The translations under genes were made by a program, and so were the position numbers. The notes below the pieces were generated by a model. That model ran no database searches. It saw nothing but the letters and a program-made list of their open reading frames with translations, and was not told the DNA's origin. This document shows, in pieces, positions 7,140-16,847 of a stretch of 27,416 bases of DNA. Origin of the DNA: Bacteroidales bacterium (lineage in GTDB: Bacteria; Bacteroidota; Bacteroidia; Bacteroidales; UBA10428); assembly GCA_016926235.1 (NCBI GenBank), contig JAFGOZ010000275.1, positions 1-27,416 on the forward strand, written 5' to 3'. How positions within the stretch are numbered: the first letter of the stretch is position 1; each line of letters opens with the position of its first letter.

Positions 7140-7859
7140 ATGATTGAAAACATAAATAAGATAGAAGAATTAAATAAGATATTTGCAGATAAAACCGCCG
7201 AAGAGATCCTTTTTTACATGGATAGTCACTATCCGAGAAAAATTGCTCTTGCATCGAGTATGGGAGCTGAAGATCAGGTATTGACGCACATGATACGAAA
7301 AATAAATAAGAATATAAGGATTTTTACTTTAGATACAGGCAGGTTGTTCCCTGAAACATATGATCTTATTCAGAAAACAAGGAAAAAATACGGTATGACT
7401 ATCGAAGTATTCTTCCCTGAAAAAGAAGCGGTTGAAAAAATGGTTAATTCCAAAGGAATAAATCTTTTTTATGAAAGTATAGAGAACCGTAAACTTTGCT
7501 GTAACATTAGAAAAAAAGAGCCCATTAAGCGCGCCTTAAAAGGCTTAGATGCCTGGATATGCGGTTTACGCAAAGATCAATCACTGGACCGTTTTTCATC
7601 AAATATTGTAGAATGGGATGAACTGAACGGTTTAATAAAAATAAATCCATTGCTTTATTGGAGGAATAAAGATGTTTGGGAATATATTAAAGCACATGAT
7701 ATTCCCTATAATTCACTACATGATGAAGGATTTCCCAGTATTGGTTGCCAGCCCTGTACAAGAGCTATAAATGACAGCGAAGAATTCAGAGCCGGAAGAT
7801 GGTGGTGGGAAGAAAAAGAAAAGAAGGAATGTGGTCTGCATCAAACCGGCATTAAGTAA
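7140..7859 (+). CDS. cysH: APS/PAPS reductase (assimilatory sulfate reduction)
   Basis: A 239-residue cytoplasmic enzyme that reduces adenylylsulfate (APS), or its 3'-phospho form, to sulfite. The nucleotide-binding part shows IALASSMGAEDQVLTHM (35-51) and IFTLDTGRLFPETYDL (61-76), where the LDTGRLFPET motif is typical of the family. A CC pair at 120-121 and CxxC at 203/206 (IGCQPCTRA) are the [4Fe-4S] ligands of the APS reductase subgroup, also found in some PAPS reductases. Cys231 in the KECGLH tail is the redox-active residue that carries the thiosulfonate intermediate. All five cysteines are present, so the enzyme should be active with thioredoxin. It follows the MurU-like gene by 72 bp and may have its own promoter. 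No cysDN or siroheme genes are in the window. Confidence 0.93.
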   Translation: MIENINKIEELNKIFADKTAEEILFYMDSHYPRKIALASSMGAEDQVLTHMIRKINKNIRIFTLDTGRLFPETYDLIQKTRKKYGMTIEVFFPEKEAVEKMVNSKGINLFYESIENRKLCCNIRKKEPIKRALKGLDAWICGLRKDQSLDRFSSNIVEWDELNGLIKINPLLYWRNKDVWEYIKAHDIPYNSLHDEGFPSIGCQPCTRAINDSEEFRAGRWWWEEKEKKECGLHQTGIK

Positions 7860-7865
7860 AGTATA

Positions 7866-8522
7866 CTAGTTAACTCCTGGATTGTTAATAATAGAGATAT
7901 AATGCATAATCTGATTAACAAGAAAATCTATATCTATTTCCTGCTGTACTTTTAATGCAACCTCTGATTCAAATTCAGTTCCGGTATTTTTATTGTGTGC
8001 CTTTTTTTCTTTATTTACTTCAGAAAAAACTTCATTTCGAATTTTCTTTTCTTTTTCAATATCTATCATTACATCTAAATATGCTTCATCCTGATTAAAC
8101 AGACCCACCTTAAACATAGCTTTTGACATACCAACAAGATATTGTATAGGATAGTATGTTTCCAAACTTAAGTTGAAAAGAATATCAAATGGTTTTGAAA
8201 GGAAGTTGCTTACAGCTCTATCGGAGGGTCTTAAATACCAGTTAAGATCCTTTTTTGTAAAAAAATCATAGCCTTTCCGAAATAAATAGTGGTCAATAAG
8301 TTTCTTGCTATGAACATATCCTATTGTGGTTACCTGTATGTTTTTATACTGAAGAAAATCAACAAATTTCTTTACCACTTCAAAATTAATAAGGTGTGTA
8401 GCATTAAATATAACACCTGCAGTCTTTGCTGTGTCAAAGTTATGCACTACAACATTTCTGGAAGCTTTTTTAATATTGCGTTCCAGCAAGTAATATCCAA
8501 ATTTTTCTTTGATTTTCCCCAT
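7866..8522 (-). CDS. DUF6913 family protein
   Basis: A cytoplasmic protein of 218 residues from the ATG at 8522. An in-frame GTG at 8531 would add three residues, but ATG followed by GKIKEKFGYYLL is the more natural start. The segments NVVVHNFDTAKTAGVIFNA (about 23-41), VTTIGYVHSKK and FLSKPFDILFNLS match DUF6913, a Bacteroidota-restricted family I recognise by pattern but whose function is unknown. The body looks like a small alpha/beta domain of about 170 residues. The C-terminus adds a charged linker (about 160-188, KEKK...HNKNTG) and a predicted helix. Its stop lies 6 bp from the cysH stop on the other strand. It is separated from ligA upstream by 110 bp and may be read with it. Confidence 0.75.
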   Translation of the reverse strand: MGKIKEKFGYYLLERNIKKASRNVVVHNFDTAKTAGVIFNATHLINFEVVKKFVDFLQYKNIQVTTIGYVHSKKLIDHYLFRKGYDFFTKKDLNWYLRPSDRAVSNFLSKPFDILFNLSLETYYPIQYLVGMSKAMFKVGLFNQDEAYLDVMIDIEKEKKIRNEVFSEVNKEKKAHNKNTGTEFESEVALKVQQEIDIDFLVNQIMHYISIINNPGVN

Positions 8523-8632
8523 AAAACTCACAGTGCAATATTATGAAAAATCATGATATTTTTATCACCTGAGAGTAATTTTCTATAAACCATGAAATGT
8601 TTATAAATAGCAAGTATCAGGGGCAAAGCATG

Positions 8633-10838
<2,206 letters not shown>

Positions 10839-12710
10839 ATGAAACCATTATATTATTTGACATATGTTTTGTTATTGCTTCTTAGTAATAACTCATATAC
10901 GCAAATCTCATTTGAAGGCGAGCCTTATTATGCACATAAAAAATCAGCTGTTACACTTCCTTTTATTGATATGCCTGCTTTAGATAATGCTATGCTTGAT
11001 GGAGTAAATAAACAAAATTCCGCTTCATTTAAAAATCTGCGTTTTGCGTACCCATTTTCTGTAAATATTTCACCAGAAAATGAAGGCGTATGGGAAACTG
11101 TTGAAGATGGAACAAAAATATGGAGAGTAGGCATCCGGTCTTCGAAAGCAAAATCATTGAACCTTATCTTCACCACCTTTAAACTCAGTGAGGGCTGTAA
11201 AATGTTTATTTATAGTCCTTCTATAAGTATAGTATATGGAGCGTATAATTATCGCACAAACCCTTCAACCACAAGCCTTGCTACCAGCCCGGTTCCTGGA
11301 GATGAGACCATTATTGAGCTCCAGGTTCCAAAAGATGTCAGTGACTATGGAGTGTTGGAAATTGGACAAGTCGCTCATGATTTTTTGGGCATATTTGAAT
11401 ACATTAATACAAAAGATGGAAATTATGGTCGTTCAGGTGATTGTAATATTGATATAAATTGTGATGCCGGGGCAAACTGGCAAAATGAAAAGAAAGCTGT
11501 TGCCCGTCTTATAATTCGTGGTTATCAATTATGTACGGGAACTATGGTAAATAATTCACGAAATGATGGAACTCCATATTTCTTAACTGCCAATCATTGC
11601 ATAAAGGATTCTATTGATGCTTATAATACAGTGTTTTGCTTTGATTACGAAAGTCCGTACTGTAATGGGCCAGACGGATCAATAGCTCATGGTATATCGG
11701 GTTCGAAACTTAAAGCTACATCTCCAAATCTGGATTTTACTTTAGTCGAATTAATAAACAAACCACCCTATACCTTTGATTTATACTATGCAGGATGGTC
11801 ATATGATGAAACAGCACCTGATAGTTCAGCAACAATACATCATCCCCTGGGTGATGTTAAAAAAATATCATTCGATCATGACAGCCCTGTAACTTCATCA
11901 TATCCCAATGAATTTGATCAGAATGCGTTTTGGAAAATACTCTCCTGGGAACGAGGGACAACTGAGGGAGGTTCATCCGGAAGCCCTTTGTTTAATCAAA
12001 ATCACCAGATCATTGGTACTTTAACTGGGGGTGATGCCAGTTGTGGCAACTCTGTAAATGATTACTATGCAAAACTTGCTCGCTCATGGGATGATTATCC
12101 CGAAAAGGAGAAACAATTAAAATACTGGCTTGATCCCGATAATACAGGATTAAAGAATGTCAATGCATATATACCTGGCGCAACACCTGACTTTACTGCA
12201 GGAATATCTAAAAGCACATCCGAAATCAGGATTTTCGATACAGTAAACTTTACCGATGCTTCAATTGGCGATATTGCTTTATACAAATGGGATTTCGGAA
12301 CAGATGCTATACCCCGGTATGCTTTCACTAAAGGACCTCATAAAGTATTATATGTAACCGCTGGTAATAAAACAATTAATCTTGAAATACTGAATGGTAA
12401 TAAATCAAGTATTGCCAGTGAGCAATTAACTGCATTGCCAACAGACATTGACGAACTTATTTTTCTTCCCTATGTTGCTTTTCCAAACCCTTCAGATGGC
12501 TGGGTATATATCGAGGTTCCAGATTCACAACCCAACTACCGATTAACTGTATTCAATATTTTAGGACAACAACAACAACCAACAATCAGTTTTTTGGAAC
12601 AAAGGTATAATATAGATTTTACTGGTTTCTCAAAAGGATTATATATAATAAAGATGCAAGACATTGCTGCAAATAACAAAATTAGACGATTAACTGTAGT
12701 TATTCAATGA
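10839..12710 (+). CDS. Secreted Lys-C-like trypsin-fold protease with PKD and T9SS sorting domain
   Basis: A 623-residue exported protease. A signal peptide (about 1-22, ending SYTQ) and a prodomain-like region (about 23-200) precede a chymotrypsin-fold domain (about 200-445). The catalytic triad is visible as His253 in LTANHC, Asp299 in LDFTLVEL and Ser380 in EGGSSGSPLF. This motif set is that of lysyl endopeptidase-like S1 proteases (Achromobacter protease I type), not classical GDSGGP trypsins. Paired cysteines (201, 208, 232, 254, 267, 275, 402) suggest disulfides. A PKD-like domain follows (about 449-525, YKWDFGTDAIP). The last 80 residues, VAFPNPSDGWVYIEV ... YRLTVFNILGQ ... GFSKGLYIIKM, form a type A T9SS C-terminal sorting domain, so it should be secreted by the type IX system and possibly anchored to the surface. 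Lys specificity is inferred only. Confidence 0.9.
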   Translation: MKPLYYLTYVLLLLLSNNSYTQISFEGEPYYAHKKSAVTLPFIDMPALDNAMLDGVNKQNSASFKNLRFAYPFSVNISPENEGVWETVEDGTKIWRVGIRSSKAKSLNLIFTTFKLSEGCKMFIYSPSISIVYGAYNYRTNPSTTSLATSPVPGDETIIELQVPKDVSDYGVLEIGQVAHDFLGIFEYINTKDGNYGRSGDCNIDINCDAGANWQNEKKAVARLIIRGYQLCTGTMVNNSRNDGTPYFLTANHCIKDSIDAYNTVFCFDYESPYCNGPDGSIAHGISGSKLKATSPNLDFTLVELINKPPYTFDLYYAGWSYDETAPDSSATIHHPLGDVKKISFDHDSPVTSSYPNEFDQNAFWKILSWERGTTEGGSSGSPLFNQNHQIIGTLTGGDASCGNSVNDYYAKLARSWDDYPEKEKQLKYWLDPDNTGLKNVNAYIPGATPDFTAGISKSTSEIRIFDTVNFTDASIGDIALYKWDFGTDAIPRYAFTKGPHKVLYVTAGNKTINLEILNGNKSSIASEQLTALPTDIDELIFLPYVAFPNPSDGWVYIEVPDSQPNYRLTVFNILGQQQQPTISFLEQRYNIDFTGFSKGLYIIKMQDIAANNKIRRLTVVIQ

Positions 12711-12729
12711 AGAAAAGGATAGAATTATT

Positions 12730-15700
12730 ATGAAGCGATTATTACTACCGGGGTATTATTACCGGAATTTATTAATTTGTTTTTTACTGGTGTGTTTTAA
12801 TTATAACATTAATTCCCAACAAGATAAAGCAAATTATGTGGAGATAACAGGAGTAGTTGAGGATAACGATTACCAACCAATAGCAGGAGTATCAATTAAA
12901 TTATATGAAAACAGTCAGGTAATAAAAACCATTACAACAAAGTCCGATGGAGAATTCCAATTCTTTGTTGATTATAACAAATATTATATTGTAGAATTAT
13001 CGAAAGCAGGTATGGTGACAAAAAAAATTGCTTATGACACCAAATTACCTGAAGGCTCAAAAGGTGTATGGGGAGTAGGTTTCCCAATCTCCTTGTTTGA
13101 AGGCTGCCCCGGAGTTGAAACTTCTGTTATGAATGACCCTATTGGACTTATTAAATATAATGAAAGAAAAAGGGAATTAGAAGGTGACGAAGACTACAGG
13201 CAAAAAATGCAGGCAAAAATTGGAAAATTAATGATGGATATTGAGGATTGTAAGCGTAAAGCTTATAATGAAAATATAAAAGAAGCTGATAATGCGTATA
13301 AACAAAAAGACTACGAAAAAGCAAAAGAAAGTTACGAAGAAGCCCTTAAACAAAATCCAGATGATTCGTATGCAACCAAAAAACTGGAAGAAATAAACCA
13401 AATAATAGCAAAAGATGAGCAAACAAAGAAACTGTATGATGTAAATATAAACGAAGGTGATAAATATTTTGATTCAGGAAACCTTACACTTGCCAAAAGT
13501 TTTTATCAGCGTTCTCTTACTTACGATAAAAATGCCGAATACCCAAAAAACAAAATTGCTGAAATTGAACGTTTACTCACCCAACAAGAAAATAAAAATG
13601 TACAGGATGCACAACAGGTTGAACAAAAAGCAAAAGAAGAAGCTTATAATAAACTGATTGCAGAAGCTGATAAATTATACAATGCACAAGACTTCGATGG
13701 AGCTAAGAACCTTTATAATCAAGCACAGGAACTACAACCAACGAATCCCTATCCTAAAACTAAAATAACTGAGATTGATTTAAATAAGAAAAAGAGAGAA
13801 GAAGAAGAAGCAAATCAAAGAGCAATTGATTATGCATACAAAAATGCCATTCTTGAAGGGGATAATAACATGAATATAAAAAAATATGAAGATGCTAAAA
13901 CTTCATATCAGAAAGCTCTAACCTATAGACCTGATGCAGAATATCCCAAAACCAAGATAGCTGAAATAGAACAAATACTGGCACAACAAAGATATCATAA
14001 AAACCAGGAAGACGAAAAAGAACAACAATACAGAAACGCACTAGCAGAAGCTGACCAATATATGCAGGCACAAAACTACCAGGCTGCAAAAAGTGCATAT
14101 CAAAAAGCATTATCAATTAAGCCTGATGAAAGTTACCCTCGTACAAAAATTGCTGAAGCCGATAAGCAGATTTCTGAATATCAAAGACAAATGGCACAAG
14201 ACCAGGCAAAAGAACAAGCATATAAAAACGCCATTGCTGAAGGTGATCAGTATATGCAAGCCCAAAATTATCCTGCTGCCAGGGCTGCATACCAAAAAGC
14301 TCAGACATTTAAACCTAATGATTCCTACGCAAAATCAAGAATAGATGAAGTAGATCGTGCAATTTCGGCAAGGCAGCAACAACAAGCTCAGGAACAAGCA
14401 AAAGAACAGGCTTATAAAAATGCCATTGCTGAAGGGGACCAATATATGCTGGCCAAAAATTATACAGCTGCAAAAGCAGCCTATCAAAAAGCCGCAAGTT
14501 TAAAGCCTGATGAAAGCTACCCCAGAAACAGGATAGCTGAGGCTGACAAGCAAATTACCGAACAGCAAAGACAAATGGCTCAAGATCAGGCAAAAGAACA
14601 AGCTTACAATAACGCCATAGCTGAAGGGGATCAATTTCTCAGAGATGAAAATTATACTGCTGCAAAGGCAGCGTACCAAAAAGCATTAACATATAAACCA
14701 ACTGAAAGCTATCCTAAAACTAAAATTGCAGAAGTAGATAGAATCGTATCTGAACATCAGCAACAACTTGCTCAGGAACAAGCTAAAGAACAAGCTTATA
14801 AATCGGCAATTGCCGAGGCTGACCAATATTTTCAGGCAAAAAACTATACCGCCGCTAAAGCTTCTTATTTAAAAGCCCTCAACATTAAACCAAATGAAAA
14901 TTATCCTCATGACAAGATTGATGAAATAGATAAAATAGTTATTCAACAGCAACAACAATTAGCCCAGGAACAAGCTAAAGAACAAGCCTATAAAACTGCC
15001 ATTGCAGAAGCAGATCAATATTTGAATAATAAGAATTATAATGTGGCAAAAGCAGCTTATCAAAAAGCATTAACTTATAAACCTAACGAAAGCTATCCCC
15101 AGACAAAAATAGCTGAAATTGACAGGATTGTTGCCCAGCAGCAGCAACAACTTGCTCAGGAACAAGCCAAAGAACAAGCATTTAAAAGTGCTCTGGCAGA
15201 AGGGGACCAATATTTTAATGCAAAAAACTATCCTGCAGCAAAAGCTGCTTATCAAAAAGCACTTACTTATAAACCAAGTGAAAACTATCCCCAATCTAAA
15301 ATTGCAGAAATTGATCGCATTGTCACACAACAGCAACAACAACTGGCTCAAGAACAAGCTAAGGAAAAGCAATATAATGATGCAGTCGCTGAAGCTGATA
15401 AATTTTTTCAGGCTGGTAATTATACTGGAGCTAAATCAGCCTACCAAAAAGCACTTGGCATAAAACCAGGATCAGCCTATCCTACAAATAAAATTAAGGA
15501 GATTGATGCTAAATTAGCACAACAACAAACAGATAAAGATTATCAAAATGCAATAAACCTTGCTGACAATTATATGAAGCAAAACAATCTGGAAGCTGCT
15601 AAAACAGAATATGAGAAAGCTTCAAGATTAAAGACCAATGAAAATTATCCAAAAACAAAGATAGAGGAAATTAACAACTTAATTGCTCAAGCTGCCAAAG

Positions 15701-16209
15701 CTGAGCAGGAAGAGAAACAGAAAAAGAACGAATTTGACCGGTTTATTAACTTAGCCGACACATACTTTAACAAGAAAGATTATAAAAATGCAAAAGACAA
15801 TTATAATAAAGCTTTAGCTATTTTTCCTAATGCCCCTCACCCAAGTCAAAGGATTAATGAGATTGATAAAATATTATCGGGACAAACATCTGCACCCCCG
15901 ACAGTTAAAAAAGGCGGTGAAATTGCTGACTTAAAATTCAATAATAAAGATGAAGAAGCTAAATACCTCACCGAATTGAAGAATAAATATCCAGAAGGAG
16001 TAACACTTGAAATATATAAATCAGCCAGAAGAACTGTGAACAGATATATTGTAATCAGAGAAGGGGTAGCTAATGAATACAGGAAAATTCAATACTCATG
16101 GGGAGCTGAATATAGCGTTAACGGCAGAGATATTACAGACCAATATTTTAAACAACAGACAGAAATAAGAGAAGGAGAATATTATAAAGCTTTTGAAATT
16201 GAAAATTAG
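12730..16209 (+). CDS. Exported 14-repeat TPR-like / coiled-coil protein
   Basis: A 1159-residue protein. A signal peptide (about 1-29, ending NINSQ) is followed by a carboxypeptidase-regulatory-like beta-sandwich (about 38-105, ITGVVEDNDYQPIAGVSIKL). A spacer and fourteen repeats cover residues 179 to about 1055. Each repeat is roughly one TPR (YKNAIAEGDQYMQAQNY / AAKAAYQKAL..KP) plus a third helix (ESYPRTKIAEIDRIV) and a Gln-rich linker (QQQQLAQEQAKEQA). Repeats 5-11 are exactly 64 residues long; the outer ones vary. A C-terminal unnamed domain (about 1075-1159, from LKFNNKDEEAKYL to the end) follows and has no T9SS tail. The gene starts 19 bp after the protease stop, so the two are probably co-transcribed. 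A long, stiff periplasmic or envelope scaffold is the likely role. TPR proteins of this size often support T9SS or gliding in the phylum, but no named partner is recognised. Confidence 0.85.
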   Translation: MKRLLLPGYYYRNLLICFLLVCFNYNINSQQDKANYVEITGVVEDNDYQPIAGVSIKLYENSQVIKTITTKSDGEFQFFVDYNKYYIVELSKAGMVTKKIAYDTKLPEGSKGVWGVGFPISLFEGCPGVETSVMNDPIGLIKYNERKRELEGDEDYRQKMQAKIGKLMMDIEDCKRKAYNENIKEADNAYKQKDYEKAKESYEEALKQNPDDSYATKKLEEINQIIAKDEQTKKLYDVNINEGDKYFDSGNLTLAKSFYQRSLTYDKNAEYPKNKIAEIERLLTQQENKNVQDAQQVEQKAKEEAYNKLIAEADKLYNAQDFDGAKNLYNQAQELQPTNPYPKTKITEIDLNKKKREEEEANQRAIDYAYKNAILEGDNNMNIKKYEDAKTSYQKALTYRPDAEYPKTKIAEIEQILAQQRYHKNQEDEKEQQYRNALAEADQYMQAQNYQAAKSAYQKALSIKPDESYPRTKIAEADKQISEYQRQMAQDQAKEQAYKNAIAEGDQYMQAQNYPAARAAYQKAQTFKPNDSYAKSRIDEVDRAISARQQQQAQEQAKEQAYKNAIAEGDQYMLAKNYTAAKAAYQKAASLKPDESYPRNRIAEADKQITEQQRQMAQDQAKEQAYNNAIAEGDQFLRDENYTAAKAAYQKALTYKPTESYPKTKIAEVDRIVSEHQQQLAQEQAKEQAYKSAIAEADQYFQAKNYTAAKASYLKALNIKPNENYPHDKIDEIDKIVIQQQQQLAQEQAKEQAYKTAIAEADQYLNNKNYNVAKAAYQKALTYKPNESYPQTKIAEIDRIVAQQQQQLAQEQAKEQAFKSALAEGDQYFNAKNYPAAKAAYQKALTYKPSENYPQSKIAEIDRIVTQQQQQLAQEQAKEKQYNDAVAEADKFFQAGNYTGAKSAYQKALGIKPGSAYPTNKIKEIDAKLAQQQTDKDYQNAINLADNYMKQNNLEAAKTEYEKASRLKTNENYPKTKIEEINNLIAQAAKAEQEEKQKKNEFDRFINLADTYFNKKDYKNAKDNYNKALAIFPNAPHPSQRINEIDKILSGQTSAPPTVKKGGEIADLKFNNKDEEAKYLTELKNKYPEGVTLEIYKSARRTVNRYIVIREGVANEYRKIQYSWGAEYSVNGRDITDQYFKQQTEIREGEYYKAFEIEN
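14029..15372 (+). repeat. Seven in-frame 192-bp tandem repeats within the TPR-like gene
   Basis: Repeat units begin at 14029, 14221, 14413, 14605, 14797, 14989 and 15181, each exactly 192 bp (64 codons). They encode the most similar copies (YxxAxAEGDQYxxAxNY...KPxESYP...QEQAKEQA). Degenerate units extend the array on both sides, from about 13264 to 15900, for a total of fourteen. Equal spacing and a shared linker point to growth by unit duplication. The units differ at many silent and coding positions, so the expansion is not very recent. Confidence 0.85.
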
Positions 16210-16280
16210 AAGATAAATACTTTTTTATACCATTTTCATCTATTAATTCTTCATTTTTGAGGATATTTTGTCATATTCCA

Positions 16281-16309
16281 TTGGATTTTCATAAAAAATT
16301 GTATTTTTA
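16281..16309 (+). promoter_or_regulatory. Candidate promoter for the two small proteins
   Basis: TTG at 16281-16283 and TATTTTTA at 16302-16309 are separated by 18 bases. The -7 box is one base from TAnnTTTG and lies 20 bp before the ATG at 16330. The preceding repeat-protein gene ends at 16209, so a fresh promoter in this 120-bp gap is reasonable. Confidence 0.3.
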
Positions 16310-16329
16310 TACGATTAATTTAAAAAGCC

Positions 16330-16596
16330 ATGGCAAGTGTAAGAGACATAAAAAGGGATATAAATGTAATTACCCATGAATTAATAAATGAGTGCTATGC
16401 TTATAAACACTTTCATCCAAAGTCAACCGATAAAATAAATAAAAAAATTGCGGAAATTTTAAAAAAGAGAAATGAATTGATCCACAGGGTTAACAACCCT
16501 GACGACGATAGCGATTCAAAACAGATAAGAAAACACTTTAATAAGATTGCGGCTGATCTGGAGGGTATTATAAAATTACTTGATAACCTGGAATAA
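16330..16596 (+). CDS. Small helical cytoplasmic protein, 88 aa
   Basis: A conserved-looking 88-residue protein with no signal or membrane segment. It is highly charged and probably all-helical, with DIKRDINVITHELINECYAY at residues 5-24, a loop HFHPKSTDK (27-35), a middle helix KINKKIAEILKKRNELIHRV and a final helix ending LLDNLE. Small proteins that begin ASVRDIKRDIN and contain the middle ELI.R.N motif recur in Bacteroidota as hypothetical genes; I know no function. It lies 20 bp before a small membrane protein gene on the same strand, so the pair is likely translated from one transcript. A helical adaptor or oligomeric bundle is the only structural guess that can be supported. Confidence 0.75.
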   Translation: MASVRDIKRDINVITHELINECYAYKHFHPKSTDKINKKIAEILKKRNELIHRVNNPDDDSDSKQIRKHFNKIAADLEGIIKLLDNLE

Positions 16597-16616
16597 GATA
16601 TCTAAACATCAATATT

Positions 16617-16829
16617 ATGGGAACCTCAATGAAAAAAATCGTATCTTACCTCTTAATAGTGCTAGTGCTATTCTTTACAGTAATAGCCCTTTTAGGTATT
16701 TGGGAAATTGTCGATCTTAGACATGTTGTTCAAAAAACTTTGGGTTCGCTACTTGTAGTTTTTGCATCATCTGCCATTGTTTTATTTATTTTTTCTGTAT
16801 TGATAAAGGATGATAATAAAAAGAATTAA
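16617..16829 (+). CDS. Small two-helix membrane protein, 70 aa
   Basis: A 70-residue protein with two clear transmembrane helices (about 7-27, IVSYLLIVLVLFFTVIALLGIW, and 41-63, TLGSLLVVFASSAIVLFIFSVL) joined by the short loop EIVDLRHVVQK. The tail (KDDNKKN) is charged, and both ends probably face the cytoplasm. The ATG at 16617 gives MGTSMKK; an ATG at 16629 would remove four residues and is nearly as good. It follows the 88-residue protein by 20 bp and converges on the thioredoxin-like gene with 18 bp between stops. Its function is unknown. The pairing with a soluble helical protein suggests a membrane partner. Confidence 0.7.
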   Translation: MGTSMKKIVSYLLIVLVLFFTVIALLGIWEIVDLRHVVQKTLGSLLVVFASSAIVLFIFSVLIKDDNKKN

Positions 16830-16847
16830 ACTCTTTTATAATAAAAC

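Noticed and set aside
8289..8546. Plus-strand open frame of 85 codons opposite the DUF6913 gene
   Set aside because: The minus-strand frame matches a known family and has better codon pattern; the plus frame is low-complexity Phe/Tyr/Lys.
14029..15372. Regularly spaced 192-bp repeats resembling an array such as CRISPR
   Set aside because: The units are in frame, encode a continuous protein and lack unique spacers; they are protein repeats.
15070..15372. Minus-strand open frames (also 13895-14116 and 14113-14497) across the repeat region
   Set aside because: They are antisense shadows of the repeat-encoding gene, open because of its biased Gln/Ala/Lys codons.
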